From Penium margaritaceum (lineage: Eukaryota > Streptophyta > Zygnematophyceae > Desmidiales > Peniaceae): 64,000 nucleotides of DNA. The notes under the pieces are model-generated. The model did no database searches and was not told where the DNA came from. It saw only the letters and a program-made list of their open reading frames with translations. How positions within the stretch are numbered: the first letter of the stretch is position 1; each line of letters starts with the position of its first letter. This document shows, in pieces, positions 23,193-35,314 of the stretch. Location of the stretch: NCBI GenBank assembly GCA_023375785.1, contig SZWC01000535.1:156679-220678 (forward strand), read 5' to 3'. The position numbers and the translations under genes are program-made.

Positions 23193-24117
23193 TGTGAACC
23201 GAGGGGCGCCCGGCGTGACGGTCACACACCGAGCCCTTGGGAAGAACCTCCCAACCCTCGACCCCTTGGTGTGTGGGCCAACCCTTGAGATGTCACACGA
23301 CCCTCTCCTAGCAGCAAGACCGCTGCTAGTGACCGAGGTTCCCGCCGTGCGACTCTCCCGGCGGCGTTTGCACCAAGGTGCGCTGCGGAAGACTTGTAGG
23401 ATCGAATGGACGTGTGCAAGGCAATGCTTGAAACACAAGGTGAGTTAGGCAAGGAATGAATCCTTAGACTTGATAGATCAGTACAAGGAAATGTACAAAG
23501 TCTGTGGGTAAGATTGGCATGCCTAGAACAACCCCTAGGCTTCCTTATGTACCAGCCCCTATGAGCCAGCCGAAAGCTACTCAGCGCTTCGAAGCCCTCT
23601 ATCGAGGCGCAATCATGCAAATAACACATGCATCATGTAGTACGCGTCACGAGCTTTCCAACGCACCAAAGAACGCCTCAATCCGTGAAGAAACGGCTAA
23701 GTTATGGCCGTTTGAGTGCTCCACGCGTGACGGCCGCTGGCAGCACCGCCAGCGGTGGTCACGGCCGCCCGAAGCGCCCTTGCTTGCGAATGCAGCTCCA
23801 GCCGCCATCCCGAAGCGCCCATGGACCCCAATGAACCTTGCCTCATTGGCTAAGCGTCCATCCAGGGGCGCTTCGGCTGCAGTGGGCGAGAAAGTCGCTC
23901 CGCCGTGCTCAGGGTCGAACCAGTACATCTCTTGTTTTCTGGAGGTGCGCCTCCCACCTTTGCACGGCCGTATCTTTCTCGTCCCTGCACCGAATGACCC
24001 CGTTCTTGGGTCTATTTTGCACGGTTTTTCACGTAGAATACAATGGGAGCATCAAAGAATGCATCTGACCTCAGCATGATGACGTAATCACCGCCTCGAC
24101 CGGCGGCTCCCATAACA
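23193..24117 (-). repeat. Ty3-1 5' LTR (right)
   Basis: 925 bp, bounded by the primer-binding site on the left and the TATCT target copy on the right. The promoter for leftward transcription should lie here; I could not fix a TATA box with confidence. Confidence 0.95.
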
Positions 24118-24780
24118 TATCTTGCCACCACAATACGCAAAGATGTTGCATTTGCTATTAATTGCCTAGAAGAGTTCTCTCGGTGTCCACTACAGCGTCA
24201 TCTTGAGGTTTCATTGCATGTTGTTTGATAAGAAGTCTTGGCAACACGTGTTGGGTTGTGCTACCGAGCACATCCCTCCATAATTGTTGAAGGCTACAGC
24301 GATAGCGACTAGGAACATGATGCATGCACTCGATCGCGCTATGTCTTCTTGGTTGGAGGCACTTTCGTGTCGAGGAAAAGCGGCAAGGAGGGTTGTGTTT
24401 TCTGCACCTCTAGCATAGCTGAGTATGTTGTGTTTGGCTTTGGTACATGTGAAAGTGTCTGGTTGTGCCGTCTCTTGCTGCAGTTACATGTCTTCATTTG
24501 CTGCATCACTCTGCGTTGTGACCACAAAAGCACGAAGGCAACCGGTGAAAATCACAGTATGCACCACTCTGACCAAGCATATCAAAGTTGAGCACCACTT
24601 TGTTTGTCAATGCATTGCCACCATAGTTGTGAAGGATGTCTGGGTGGACACACGCTCTCAACGGACTAATGTCTTGACCAAAGCTTTTAGCTGTGGTTTG
24701 TTCAAGTTTTATGTGCATGCAGCTAGTTTGACAGGTGTACCTTTAAATGGAAACAATGTTGCACTAGTCTAGACAAGACC
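24118..24780 (+). pseudogene. Copia D relic, right part: RNase H
   Basis: The frame resumes with YLATTIRKDVAFAINC, the continuation of the copia motif cut at 17606. RNase H follows (VSRKSGKEGCV..., AEYVVFG), then VEHHFV and NVLTKAFSCGLFKFYV, the copia C-terminal signature. There are multiple stops. The two halves establish that Ty3-1 landed in an already transcribed-strand-plus copia element. Confidence 0.85.
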
Positions 24781-24839
24781 ATTTTCTGTTGCCTCACGCA
24801 CTTTGATTAAAGTGTGTGGTCAGCTGCGTCCAGACTTAG

Positions 24840-25250
24840 TGCCTGAGCAGCATTGGCTGCTCAGCTGCGAGAGGGAAAACTTGCACCCAACACTTTGCAC
24901 CAGAACTGCAAATAAAAGTGAGCAATAGCTGAGTTAGCAGCAAGAATGAGGTGTGGTGAGAGACCTCTCCCAGAATAACCTAGGCCCTCACCTATGTGAC
25001 GCTTGTCAAATGCACAGTTTTCTGGCTTGAGGGGTTTTCTTGGTGAGCCCTACCACACGACCGACAGCCCCAAACCTGGGTGTCGTCTGCTCTTCCTGAA
25101 AACTGGACATACAAAAAAATGCATGCTACAAACGCAGTCGTGCAGTCAGAATTGACAAGAAAATTCACAGATCAAGGTTATGGCTACCTGAACCTTGGCA
25201 AACTATACGCTACTCAGAGCAATCACCTATGACTGTCAGTGGCATGAGTA
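24840..25250 (-). repeat. Degenerate minus-oriented LTR fragment (copia A/B family)
   Basis: Stretches such as GGTGAGCCCT, CGACAGCCC, CTGAAAACTGGA and GGTTATGGCTACC align in order with the minus-oriented LTR of copia B (45812-46665), with many substitutions and a small insertion near 25215. Ends are approximate. Confidence 0.6.
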
Positions 25251-25285
25251 ACGGTGGCTGCTCCCGATGGAGCTGGACGCGCATT

Positions 25286-26138
25286 TGTTGGTTTTTCCGC
25301 ATCTCTCATTATGCTCTGTTGTGTCCTCCCGGCTTGTGTACATTGGCGTACAGATGACTGACGGCGAGACTTGACGCTGCTGGAGTGTCGTCCGGTGGAG
25401 CCGACGTACGCTGAGGCCTACAAGTAGTTCGTTGGAGCCTCCTCCGTGCATCAACGTGCTCAGATCCATCGGCAGGCCTCCTTGGCGATCGAGCCGCTGG
25501 CGGTCACTACCACCGTAGAGGCTATCTGCGTGCATGCAGTGCTGGATCTGACTGTGCTATTGGGTCTGCAGCGTCATGCTCTGCCTAGGGTCCATGTTTC
25601 ATGTTGCGTGGCAATGCTTGGCACAATGGACCACTATAGGCACTGCCTGGGATCGAGCAGTCATAACTCTTTGCTACTATTTTTCTAGCTGTTTCTGACC
25701 GCACGACTGCGTTTGCAATGTTGGTATTATGGTGTGGTCAAGTTTGGACGCAAAACGGACGACGCCTGGGTTTTGGGCTGTTGGCCGTCTGGCAGGGCTC
25801 AACGAGAAAACCCTGCCTGCCAGAAAATAGGTATAGGACTATTTTCTGATAGGCTGGTTATCCGAGTAACAAGCTCTACAGAGCTAGGGGGGGAGCTAGA
25901 ACTTGGAGTGGCCTCCCATTGTTGTTCATTCTTCACTCCGAATCACTTACTTCCAGTTTTCAGCTGCTTTCTGGCGCTAACACCGGCGCGTGCACTTTTG
26001 ATTAACAAACCCAGAGCATCCAGAATTAGACTCTAGAGTTGCGGGCTAAGGGGGCAGCAGACTAAGCAACGAGCGTGGAAGCCCGCACGCTACATCGACA
26101 ATGCTGCTGTCCCAACCTGCTGCTTAGTATTTCAAGTT
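25286..26138 (+). repeat. Plus-oriented LTR of the copia A/B family
   Basis: It starts TGTTGGTTTTTCCGC and is colinear with the copia A and B LTRs to a decayed end (ATTTCAAGTT, compare ATTTCCAGCT). No primer-binding site follows and no matching target duplication is seen, so it is an old solo LTR or a remnant of a larger element. Confidence 0.75.
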
Positions 26139-26553
26139 CTACCAAGTTGGAGATACACACGTGGAGATGGAAACTACGCCTCTCACAACGATGCGACGTC
26201 CCTCCATCGCTCAATGCCAGTCGTCGTCAATGTCCGCTCAGTCAGTCATCTGCATGAGCATGTACACTAGCCGAGAGGTCACAACACAGAGCAGTGAGAT
26301 AGTGCATATGAAAATCACAACACCTTTTGCTCCTGACCGAGCCTCATTGTCGTTGCCCTCTTGTGACCTTGTTATGTACTCTGTCACAACACCATTTGTG
26401 TGACTCTCGTATTGTCTCTTGTCACTTGTGTGGTTCTTCGTCTGCGGGCTGAGGTGGGTGTTAGTATTAGTGCTCCAGTGCTAATTTACTAGTACACTAC
26501 ATACTATCCACTGGTCTCTACACACACATACTTGTGTAGGAGATTGGACGATC
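26139..26553. other. Spacer between two LTRs; small LTR scrap
   Basis: Bases 26225-26330 contain CAGTCATCTGCATGAGC...GTACACTAGCCGAG...ACAACAC-like words related to the end of the minus-oriented LTR. The rest is unrecognised and noncoding. Confidence 0.4.
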
Positions 26554-27396
26554 AGCTGGAAACTGTTCTAGTGCACAGGTTGGGGCAGCTGCGTTGTCCA
26601 TGCAGAGTGCGGGCTTCCACGCTCGTTGCTTAGTCTGCTGCCCCCTCAGTCTGTCGCTCTAGAGTCAAAGTCTGAGTGCTCTGGGTTTGTTACTTAGAGA
26701 CGTGCGCGCCAGTGTTAGCGCCAAAAAGCAGTTGAGAACTGGAAATGACTGATTAAGAACTGAGAATAAGACACAATTGGTGACCCCTCCAAGATGTAGC
26801 CTCCCCCAGCTCTGTAGAGCTTGTTACTCAGTTCACCAGCCAGTAAAAAAATAGCTCTATTTTCAGGCAGGCAGGTTTTCTTGGTTAGCCCTGCCAGATG
26901 GCCGAAAGCCCAAAACCCGGGCGTCGACCGTTTTGCATGAAACCTGGACCATACAATAAAACGGTACAAATACACCCGTGCGGTCAGAATCAGCTAGAAA
27001 AATACTAGTGAAGAGTTATAGCTGCCTAAACCCTGGCGGCGTCTACTCTAGTCCCGGGTACCAACAGTGCCCGGAAGTCATGAAACTTGGACCCTATGCA
27101 TGATACAGCGCTGCAAATGCAACAGTGCAGTCAGACAGAACATTGGACGCCTGTAGACAGCAAAAGCAGCGGCAGAGAATGCCGGCAGCACGACTGCCGA
27201 GGAGGTCCGCCGATGGAGCTGAGCACGTAGAAGAGAGGAGGAGGCTCCAGCGAACCGTGTGTAGACCTCAGCGTGCGTCGGCTCCACCAGACGACACTCT
27301 AGCAGCGTCGCGTCTCACCGTCATTCACATGCATGCCGATGTGCACAAGCCGGGAGAAGACAACAGAGTACAATGAGAGATGTGTGAAAACCAACA
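26554..27396 (-). repeat. Solo LTR of the copia A/B family with target duplication CGATC
   Basis: An 843-bp LTR beginning AGCTGGAAA and ending AACCAACA (plus strand), flanked by CGATC at 26549-26553 and 27397-27401. No internal region is attached, so it is the product of LTR-LTR recombination. It confirms the family's non-canonical ends (TG...CT when read on the element strand). Confidence 0.9.
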
Positions 27397-27617
27397 CGAT
27401 CATGGTTGCCTTACAAATTAGGTGGTCCTCTGAAAACTCCAGTTCTATGGCAATACTGTCATTTTCAACCATTTGGATAATATAGGGCTTGTTCCGATGG
27501 ACAAGCCAGCAGCTTGTTGATTTATCCCATGTACATGTATTGTTGCATAAAGCTCAAATGGTAGCACGCCCATGACCAAGGTAGCAGCTTCCGAAAGGAT
27601 GCCCGGTGGGAGGGATT
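27397..27617. other. No gene recognised
   Basis: A 221-bp spacer of unique-looking DNA between the solo LTR and copia A. It ends with GGATT, the target-site copy of copia A. Confidence 0.5.
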
Positions 27618-28397
27618 TCTTGGTTTTTGCGCATCCTCATTGTGCTCTGTCGTGTCCTGCCGGCTTGTGTACATCGGCGTGCACATGACTGACGGCGAGA
27701 CTTGTCGCTGCTCGAGTTTCGTCTGGTGGAGCCGACGCACGCTGAGGCTGGGCTGCCGGCAGTCACTGCCACCGCAGATGCTGTCTCCATGCGTCAGGCG
27801 CTGGATCTGACTGTACCATTGCGTCTGCAACGTCATGCTCTGCCTAGGGTCCATGTCTCATGTTGTGTGGCACTGTTTAGCATCATGGACCATCATAGGG
27901 ACTGCCTGGGTTCGGTCAGCCATAACTCTATGCTGCTATTTTATTAGCTGTTTCTGACCACACGATTGTGTTCGCAACGTCCGTATTATGGTATGGTCCA
28001 GTTTTCAGGCAAAACGGACGACGTCCGGGTTTTGGGCTGTCGACCGTCTCGCACGACTCACCGAGAAAACCCTGCCTGCCAGAAAATAGGTCTAGGTCTA
28101 TTTTCTGATTGGCTGGTTAGCTGAGTAACAAGCTCTACACAGATGGAGGGGAGCTAGAACTTGGAGGGGTCTCCCATTGTTGCTCGTTTTTTATTCCTAA
28201 TCAGTCACTTCCAGTTTTCAGCTGCTTTCTGGTGCTAACACTGGCGCGCGTGTTTCTGAGTAACAAACCCAGAGCTTCAAGACTTTGACTTTAGAGCAGC
28301 AGGCTGAAGGGGCAGCAGACTTAAGCAACGAGCGTGGAAGCCAGCACGCTGCATCAACAACGCTGCTGCCCCAACCTGGTGCCTAGCCTTTCCATTT
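27618..28397 (+). repeat. Copia A 5' LTR
   Basis: 780 bp, starting TCTTGGTTTTTGCGC (TGTTGG in relatives) and ending TTTCCATTT directly before the decayed primer-binding site. Confidence 0.85.
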
Positions 28398-28417
28398 TGG
28401 TATCTAAGCTAGAGCGT
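28398..28417 (+). other. Copia A primer-binding site (degenerate initiator tRNA-Met type)
   Basis: TGGTATCTAAGCTAGAGCG compares with TGGTATCAGAGCCAGAGCG in copia B, with two or three substitutions. It abuts the 5' LTR. Confidence 0.7.
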
Positions 28418-28689
28418 AGCAGTAGCAGCAGAAGACTAGCGTACATGAGCCAGACAACGCATGCGGACCTCCATACGCGCCAGTGCAAGGGAAATGCTGG
28501 TGGATTCTTTTCGGCAGCATTGACCCGCCTGGTGGCGGCGTCAGATTTTTTTCCCACGGCCATTTGGCCAGGGGAAATGCTGCCGGATTTTTCCGGCAAG
28601 ACTGACCCCCACGCCTGACGCGAGGAGGTCAGCGGCAGGCCGCGTCTAACACCTGCGAACGACGACACACGCGGCAACTTCACCCAGGT

Positions 28690-29470
28690 GTAGTGACTGG
28701 CACCTACGAATAGTAGCAGCAGCCTATAGCAGCAGCAACAGCAAGCAACAGAAGCGAGCAGTGGCATCAACAACCAGCAACAGCTGCGTGCAGTAGTAGC
28801 AATCGGCAACAGCAACAGCTCGCAACAGCCCACAGCAACAAGTAGCAACGGTGGCCAACAACAGTAGCTCGCAGCAGCAGTAGTAACGGTAGCGAGCAGC
28901 AGCAGCAGTAGCGAGTAGTAGCAGCAGTAGCGAGTAGCAGCAGCAGCAAGCTATAATAGCCGCAACAGTAATCAACAGCAAGCAACAGCAATAGTAGCAG
29001 CCGGCTGTAGCAGTAGTAGTAGCGAGCAGCTGTAGGCAGCAAGCCAGCAGCGGCTACTGCTGCTTGCAGCCCCTAACTCGCCGCGAGCAGCGGGCTGCAA
29101 GCAGCGAGCCCGATGCTTGCTGCGAGCAACGAAATGCTGGTAGCGAGCAACGAGTTCGCTACTTGCAGCCCATTTCCCATAACGAGCAGCAAAGCTCATT
29201 GTGACAAACGAAAGAAAAAAAAAGCAGGAGAAAAATATCCCCCACCCCAGCAGCAGCCGCCATAGTTGCTATAGTAGCCACAGCAGCCACAACAGCACGC
29301 AGCAGCAGCAGTATTTGCTGCTACAACAGCAGCCGTAGCAGCAACAGTAGTAGCAGCAGGTGTACTTGTAGCAGCCGCAGCAGTAGCAGTGGCAAGCAGT
29401 GGCAACGGCAGCAACAGCAGCAGCAACGGCATCAGCAACAGTTTCCGCTACAGCCGTGCAACAGAGGCCC
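28690..29470. repeat. CAG/CAA/TAG trinucleotide-rich leader of copia A
   Basis: Long runs of GCAGCA, AGTAGC and AACAGC triplets with two GC-rich interruptions (about 29050-29190). This untranslated leader lies between the primer-binding site and gag. Corresponding leaders are present in copia B (44450-45530) and copia C (60180-60620). Alanine-, leucine- and serine-rich open frames here are compositional. Confidence 0.85.
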
Positions 29471-29486
29471 CAACAACGGCCGCTAT

Positions 29487-29526
29487 TGACGTCAGCATCC
29501 CGCCACTGACGTCACTACTGACGTCA
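29487..29526. promoter_or_regulatory. Three TGACGTCA palindromes in the copia A leader
   Basis: Exact TGACGTCA octamers at 29487, 29507 and 29519, with variants TGATGTCA and TGACGTCT near 29598 and 29617. TGACGTCA is the classical bZIP (CRE/TGA factor) binding palindrome. Confidence 0.6.
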
Positions 29527-29689
29527 TCAACAAAAAATGGGAAGGGGGAGAAGAAACTCTACTGCAATAGCCTTGCAGATAACGCGGAGGCAGCTGCTGA
29601 TGTCAGCCATTCTGGATTGACGTCTCTGTTTACATCAGTAGTACACAAAAAAGAAACAAAAACAAAGAGAGGGGACACCAAAACCCACC

Positions 29690-31252
29690 ATGGCTAACAA
29701 CCCCATTGGGGAGGGGTCCTCCTCCATTGGGTGGATCCCCAGCCCCCCTTTCCTATAGTAGCTGCAGTAGTAGTAGCAGCAGCAGTCCACAGGCCTCGTC
29801 GTCGGCACCCCTGACCCCCTGGCTGTCATTCAGGAACAACTCGCCGCCTTAACGCAGCAGCTTGCAGCACTGCAGCCACTTGCCTCACAGACTCCCACCA
29901 GTGCCCCACCACCGTTCATTCCTCCTGGACACGCCAACCCTGATGTGTCCGCTGCCATGCATTACCTGGCATAGCAGCAGACTCAGCGCCAGCGGCAGAC
30001 AGTGACCTCCGTCCTTGGCACCACTCTGGATGCTGGCCGCAGGCAAAAGGACTTTGAGACGCCACCCCAGACACTTCAGGCAGTCAAGCAGTTCTGGAGT
30101 TGGGAGCTCAACTATCACATTTGGGCATAGGGTGAAGGCTTGTGGGCCTATTACAACCTCCCGCACAACTCCACTCAGGCTGACCAGCTGTATGACGCTG
30201 GTCGCGCCGTACGCGCCCTCGTCCCCGTCGCTCCTCCAGCTTCCCGCCTAGCCCTAGTACCCTTTATCGGTGACTTCACCATTGGCGGCACACCAGACCC
30301 TGCAGCCACGTGGCATGTCCTCACCCGTCCCCATCGCTTGTCCAGCGAGGCTGAGACAAGCCATCTACTTGGGGAGTTAAACTCCATCCACATGGGGGAG
30401 ACCGAGGCAGTCACCACGTACTGGCAGCGGTCTGAGGATATCCTCCATTGCCTAGGCACCTTTGCTCCACTCCCTTTGGATGTGCTCCTCACCATCAAGC
30501 GTGGTGCCACCAATGCGTACGCGGACGTCTTTGTGCACTACTCCCAGAATATCCTCTCTACCATGGTGGCCCAGGGCACCCTCATGTCCTTGGCATACGA
30601 GCTCTTCCTCAGGATTGAGAAAGCTCGTTTAGAGTCCTGCCTCCAGTGCACAGAGGCCCTTGCCTCCCCTGCCATCGCTTCAATGGCCGTCGCTTCCCCC
30701 ACAGTAGCTACCTCCATCAACTCCTCGTCGCCGGAGAAGAAGAAGAAACAGAGCAAGAAGGACAAGGGTCAGTAGTAGCAGCAACAGCAGTTGATTGGGC
30801 CAAGCGATGGTGGCTCGGTCTGCCACGACTGTGGCCAGTCAGGGCACGGGTGGTACACGTGCCCGCTACCGATGGATGAGGCACGCGTCATCGCCACCAT
30901 GCATCGCCAGCGGGAGCGTCGTCTCGCCTCTGCCATTGTAGCTGTCGCCACCCCTGACGCCTCGGCCCCGTCCAACATCTCCACTCCTCCGACCGCCACA
31001 CCGGTCACGCAGATGCCAGTTCCACAACAACATCATGTGCAATCGTCGACGCCTCCGTTCCCTTCACTGAGGCAGTCCTCCTCCTATGCGGGCGCAGGCA
31101 CTGTCACTTGGCACTCAGTCTAGACTCCTAGGCCGTCCACGCTTGAGCGTCAGCTGGAGCAGTTCATTGTGCTTCAGCTCGGCCTACCTCGCCCTCCCCC
31201 CAGGGAAGTGCGAGTTTCATCACCTCATGCTCATCCCCCTCACCCTGCTTGA
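29690..31252 (+). pseudogene. Copia A gag
   Basis: The start ATG at 29690 has ACC upstream (CCACCATGG). The body reads QLYDAGRAVRALVPVAPPASRLAL...RPHRLSSEAETSHLL...IKRGATNAYADVFVHYS and a CCHC knuckle CHDCGQSGHGWYTC (30821-30862). It is interrupted by TAG stops at about 29754, 29974, 30128 and 30774-30779, several of them where copia B retains CAG. The Gln-rich start also carries TAG codons. It would encode the nucleocapsid and capsid. Confidence 0.8.
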
Positions 31253-31439
31253 CTCAAATTGAGCTGCGGTCATGTCCTGCTTCTTCGTCTATCTCAACGT
31301 CTTCTGTGATCTCCTCTGTCCCCCTTCGTGACGACATTGGGTGGTTTCATGATTGGCAGTCTCGGTTCACGCTCCCTTCCACCGTGTCCACATCTCTAGC
31401 TTGATGCCATGTGACTGTCAGTGATCTGGCGACTCTGGT

Positions 31440-34400
31440 CTAAAACTCTGCCGAGACCTGGATCATCCACTCCACAGCCACACATCACATGACGGCCTCT
31501 CGTGAGGCCTTTAGTATGCTTGGTCCTGTTGGTGATGTCTCCTGTGCCCGGACGGGCTCCGGACAGGTGTTACCTGTCCACTGCGTTGGTGTCGTTTGTT
31601 TCTGTGGTCTTGCCGGTGATGTCTTCGTGACCGATGTCCTCTTTGTCCCAGGTCTTGAGCTCAGCCTCCTGTCCGTCACTGCCCTTGACCGCATGAGCAT
31701 GGACGTTGTGCACTCGCGTGGTATTGGCACTGTGTCGTTGTGTCTGTCTGGTCTTGTCGTTCTTCACACCACCGCCCATGGCAACCTGTGGCATATCCCT
31801 CGCATGTCCTCCTCTCCTTTCGTCCCCTCCCCGTCGGCGGCCACAGGCCATGTGTTCATCACCAGTATGCTCTCTCCTCAGCACACCCACCTCCTGCACT
31901 GCCGCCTTTGCCACATCCACTCTGCTGCCATCAATAGCATTCTCCGCACCCAGCCGGCCAAGGGTCTCGACCTAGAAACTTTCCCTTGGTCGTGCCCCAC
32001 AGAGTGCATTGATTGCGCTCAAGGCAATATGCACCGGTCCACATACTCTCAGTTTTCCTCCCGTGTGTCCGCCCCTCTAGACCTGGTCCATTCCGATGTC
32101 ATGGGTCCCCTCCCTACCGAGTCCGTCGGTGAGCGTGTCTGATATGTCCTCACCCTCACTAATGACTACTCTCACTAGTGCTAGATCTTCTGCCTTTGAA
32201 AGAAAAGCGATGTCGCCTGCACCATTTAGAACTGGCTTGTCCTTGCGGAGTATGAGTGTGGTCGCTTTCGCTCCGATTGCGGTGGTGAGTACATGGGCGA
32301 GGCCACGACGTTCTTGCTTCCCACGGTGTCCACCATAAGACGTCAGTGTCCTAGACACCCGCTTAGAATTGCGTCTCCGAGCGGTGGAACCGCACTATGG
32401 CCGACGCCGTCCGCACCATGGAGGTTGAGTTTGGTCTCTCCGATGGCTTCTACTTTGAAGCCATGTCTTACATGACATGGGTCTGGAACCGGATCCCCCA
32501 CGGGCCTCTTCCCCGCCAGTCCACGTCGTGCCAGCACTGGTACAGTTAGCACGTTGACCTCCACCCGGCTCGCATCTGGGGCTACGTGGCCATCGTGTGG
32601 CTGCCCGCCCCGTAGCAGGGCGGCAAGCTCGCCCCCGGCGGTCGTCCTTGCACTTTTCTCGGTGTCTCTCGTCAGTCCAAGGCCTGGCGCTTATGGGATC
32701 CGTCCCGACACTGCATCATCGAGTCCCGCGATGCCCTATTCTTTGAGGAGCTGTTTTCACACGGTCTTATTCGCTCCGGCCCGTCCGTGTCCCTCCTGTC
32801 GCATGGGGGAGTGGTGAGTCCGTCCTCCGTCCTGCCTCTTTCAGGTGACACATCACTTTGTCCCTCTGAGCCATGAACCCCAACCGCATCCGCTGGCCCC
32901 TCCGGGCTAGCAGTCCCAGTTGCGCCCGCTGACCCCTCTGAGCCAACAACCTCAGGTGCGCCCGCTGGCCTCTCGGGGCCGGCAACCCCAGTCGCGTCCG
33001 GAGGCCCCTCCGGGCCAGGAGCCCCAGTAGTGCCCGCTGACCCCTCCTAGCCAGCAGCCCCAGTTGCGCCCGCTTGCCTCTCGGGGCCGGCAGCCCCAAT
33101 CGCATCTATTGGCCCCTCTAGGCCGGTAGTCTCAGTCGCGCCCGCTGGTCCCTCCAGGCCAGCAGTCCCAGTCACGCCCACCGGCTCCTCCAAACCAGCA
33201 GCTCCAGTCGCGCCTGTTGGCCCTTCCAGGCCAGCAGCCCCAGTCGCGTCCGCTGGTCCCTCCATGCCAGCAGCCCTGTCCGCCCTTGTTAGCATGTCAG
33301 ACTCGGTGCCATATCCTACTCTACCGCGCTACTCGCGTGGCCCAGGCGGCAGCCTCTTACCAAGGCCGTCAGTGAGCACGCAGACCACCGCAACGCGCCC
33401 TGTCGCGCCTCCGCCCCCTGGCGCTCCACGTGTCTCCTCCACTCCTACGGTCGTGAGTGGGGACCCTGGCACCAAGGCCCTCGGCCTGACCACTTTGGCC
33501 ATCATTAGAGACCTTCACCCAGGATCCGCACTGGGCTACGCCATGCTCCATCAGGAGCATCGGCATGCCATCATGGCTACACTCGCACGCATCCCACCTG
33601 GAACTCGAGATGCACACGCTCTCTCAGTCCGCTCCATATCATGCCCGGAGGACCCAACCACCCTACACGAGGCCCAAGCCTCTCTTGAGGCCACACATTG
33701 GGATGCTACCTGTTCTGACGAGCTCGCTGCTATCCGGGAGCACCACGTGTATGACCTCGTTGACCTCCCTCCAGGTCGGAAGGCCATCGGTGCCAAGTGG
33801 GTCTTCCGGTGCAAATGGAAGCCGGACGGGTCTTTGGACAAGTACAAGGCCCACCTCACAGCGAAGGGGTTTGCTCTGGTCCCCAGGATTCACTACGACC
33901 AGATCTTTGCCCTAGTTGGTTGATTCTCCACTAGCCGGGCGCTCTTCAAAATGGTTGCTAAACATGGGTAGGAACTGCATCAGATGGACGTGAGTAACGC
34001 CTTCCTCCATGGCTCGCTGGAGGGTGAGGAGCTCTACATGGTGCAGCCCCTTGGCTTCGACGACGGCAGTGGGAGAGTTTGGCGGCTGCAAAAGGCCCTC
34101 CATGGTCTCTAGCAATTGCCTCGGTGCTGGAACCAGGAGATCAACAGCACGCTCCTCCGCGGTGGCCTCCTGTGCAGCACCGCTGACCCCACACTATTCG
34201 TCAGCCCGTGAGGCCAGACCTTTGCCGCTATTCAGGTCTACGTCGACGATCGACTCATTGCGTCGCTAGACATGGCTTCCATCCAGCGTGTCAAGGATTT
34301 GCTGCACACCGCCTACCAGATGAAGGATCTCTAGTCTGCCCGATTCTTCTTGGGTATGGAGCTCGAGCATGATTGCTCCTAGGGTATCCTGCACGTCCAC

Positions 34401-35207
34401 AAGGCTGCCTATATGCAGACCCTGTCTACTCGCTTCGCCGAGGACCTGTCCATCGTGCCAAGCGCATCTTCACCCATGTCACCTGATGGTCAGGTGAAGC
34501 TCAAGAGTCCTAAACCAGCCATTGTGGAGGAGCCAGTTGACGTGACCACGTATCTACGAGTCATCGGGTCACTCATGTTCCTGGATACGACGACACGCCC
34601 AGACATCGCGTTCTCTGTCAACCTCCTGGCTCATATTTCTCAGGAGCTGCATCACCTCCACTTCGAGGCCGCGATCTGAGTACTACGCTATGTCGTCTCG
34701 ACTCCTCGGCGAGGTCTCATGTTTCGCAGCCAACCGTCTGTGGTCGCGGTGGGCTACACCAATAATGACTTGGCCGGCAGTCCGGATGGTAAGAGTCGCA
34801 CATGCTGGATCTTTCTGATCGGCGGCATGGCTGTGTCCTGGCATAGTGCCAGGTAGGGATGCATTGAACGCAGCACTACTAAGGCTGAGTACATGGCCCT
34901 TGGCTCAGGCGTGTGTGAGAGTGTGTAGTTGCGTCGTCTGTTGTCCGAGTTGCGTCAGTCCCTCGCATCCATCACGTTGCATTGTGACAATGAGAGTGCC
35001 ATGGCTATCGCGGACAATGACGGCGTGCATCACACATGCACATAGCACATCAACGTTGAGTATCACTATGTGCGTTCGTTGCGGCATGACGGCAGCATCA
35101 ACATCGTGTGGGTTGAGACAGCACGGCAGCTAGCTGACTTCTTGACCAAGGCACTGAAGCGCGACTCGTTCAAGAAGGCTGTGAGTTCGGTATGTGTGCG
35201 TGCGTGA
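31440..35207 (+). pseudogene. Copia A pol: protease, integrase, RT, RNase H
   Basis: The protease site reads IIHSTATHHM where active relatives have IIDSGATHHM, so the catalytic Asp is lost (31468-31490). Integrase follows: LLHCRLCHIHS, ECIDCAQGNMHRSTY, LDLVHSDVMGPLPTESV, then a frame-broken DDE region to about 32520. A 36-bp minisatellite linker (32875-33290) precedes RT (AKWVFRCKWKPDGSLDKYKA, QMDVSNAFLHGS, VYVDDRLIAS near 34240) and RNase H ([39 protein letters not shown]). At least ten stops lie within it. Confidence 0.85.
32875..33290 (+). repeat. 36-bp minisatellite in the copia A integrase-RT linker
   Basis: About eleven 36-bp units encode degenerate 12-residue repeats of the type GPSRPAAPVAPA, in the same place as the array in copia B (40785-41190). 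A few units carry TAG or TGA. Confidence 0.75.
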
Positions 35208-35302
35208 GTTGCACTCTTTGTCCCTGCCTGCGTCTCAGCATGTCCTGAGGGAGTCTGACTGTTGACTGTGTCACTCCCCGCCCAGGTGCACTGCGCCTGT
35301 TA

Positions 35303-35314
35303 GTCATGGGAGAG
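35303..35314 (+). other. Copia A polypurine tract
   Basis: GTCATGGGAGAG abuts the 3' LTR start TGTTGG; the same motif (GTCATGGGGGAG) precedes the 3' LTRs of copia B and copia C. Confidence 0.75.

Larger units (their letters stand above)
17607..24117 (-). mobile_element. Ty3-1: Ty3/gypsy chromovirus, 6511 bp, inserted in copia D
   Basis: The element has two 925-bp LTRs (TGTTATG...GGTTCACA on the minus strand), an initiator tRNA-Met primer-binding site, a polypurine tract, and gag and pol with protease, RT, RNase H, integrase and chromodomain. It is flanked by the 5-bp target duplication TATCT (17602-17606 and 24118-24122). It interrupts the copia D RT frame. By eye the two LTRs differ at about 25 positions. 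Several stops and one frameshift make it non-autonomous. It is a sister of Ty3-2 (52844-59351). Confidence 0.95.

Noticed and set aside
25286-27396. Foldback or DNA transposon formed by inverted LTR-like ends
   Set aside because: The right arm has its own CGATC target duplication and both arms are complete LTRs of a copia family, so they are separate insertions.
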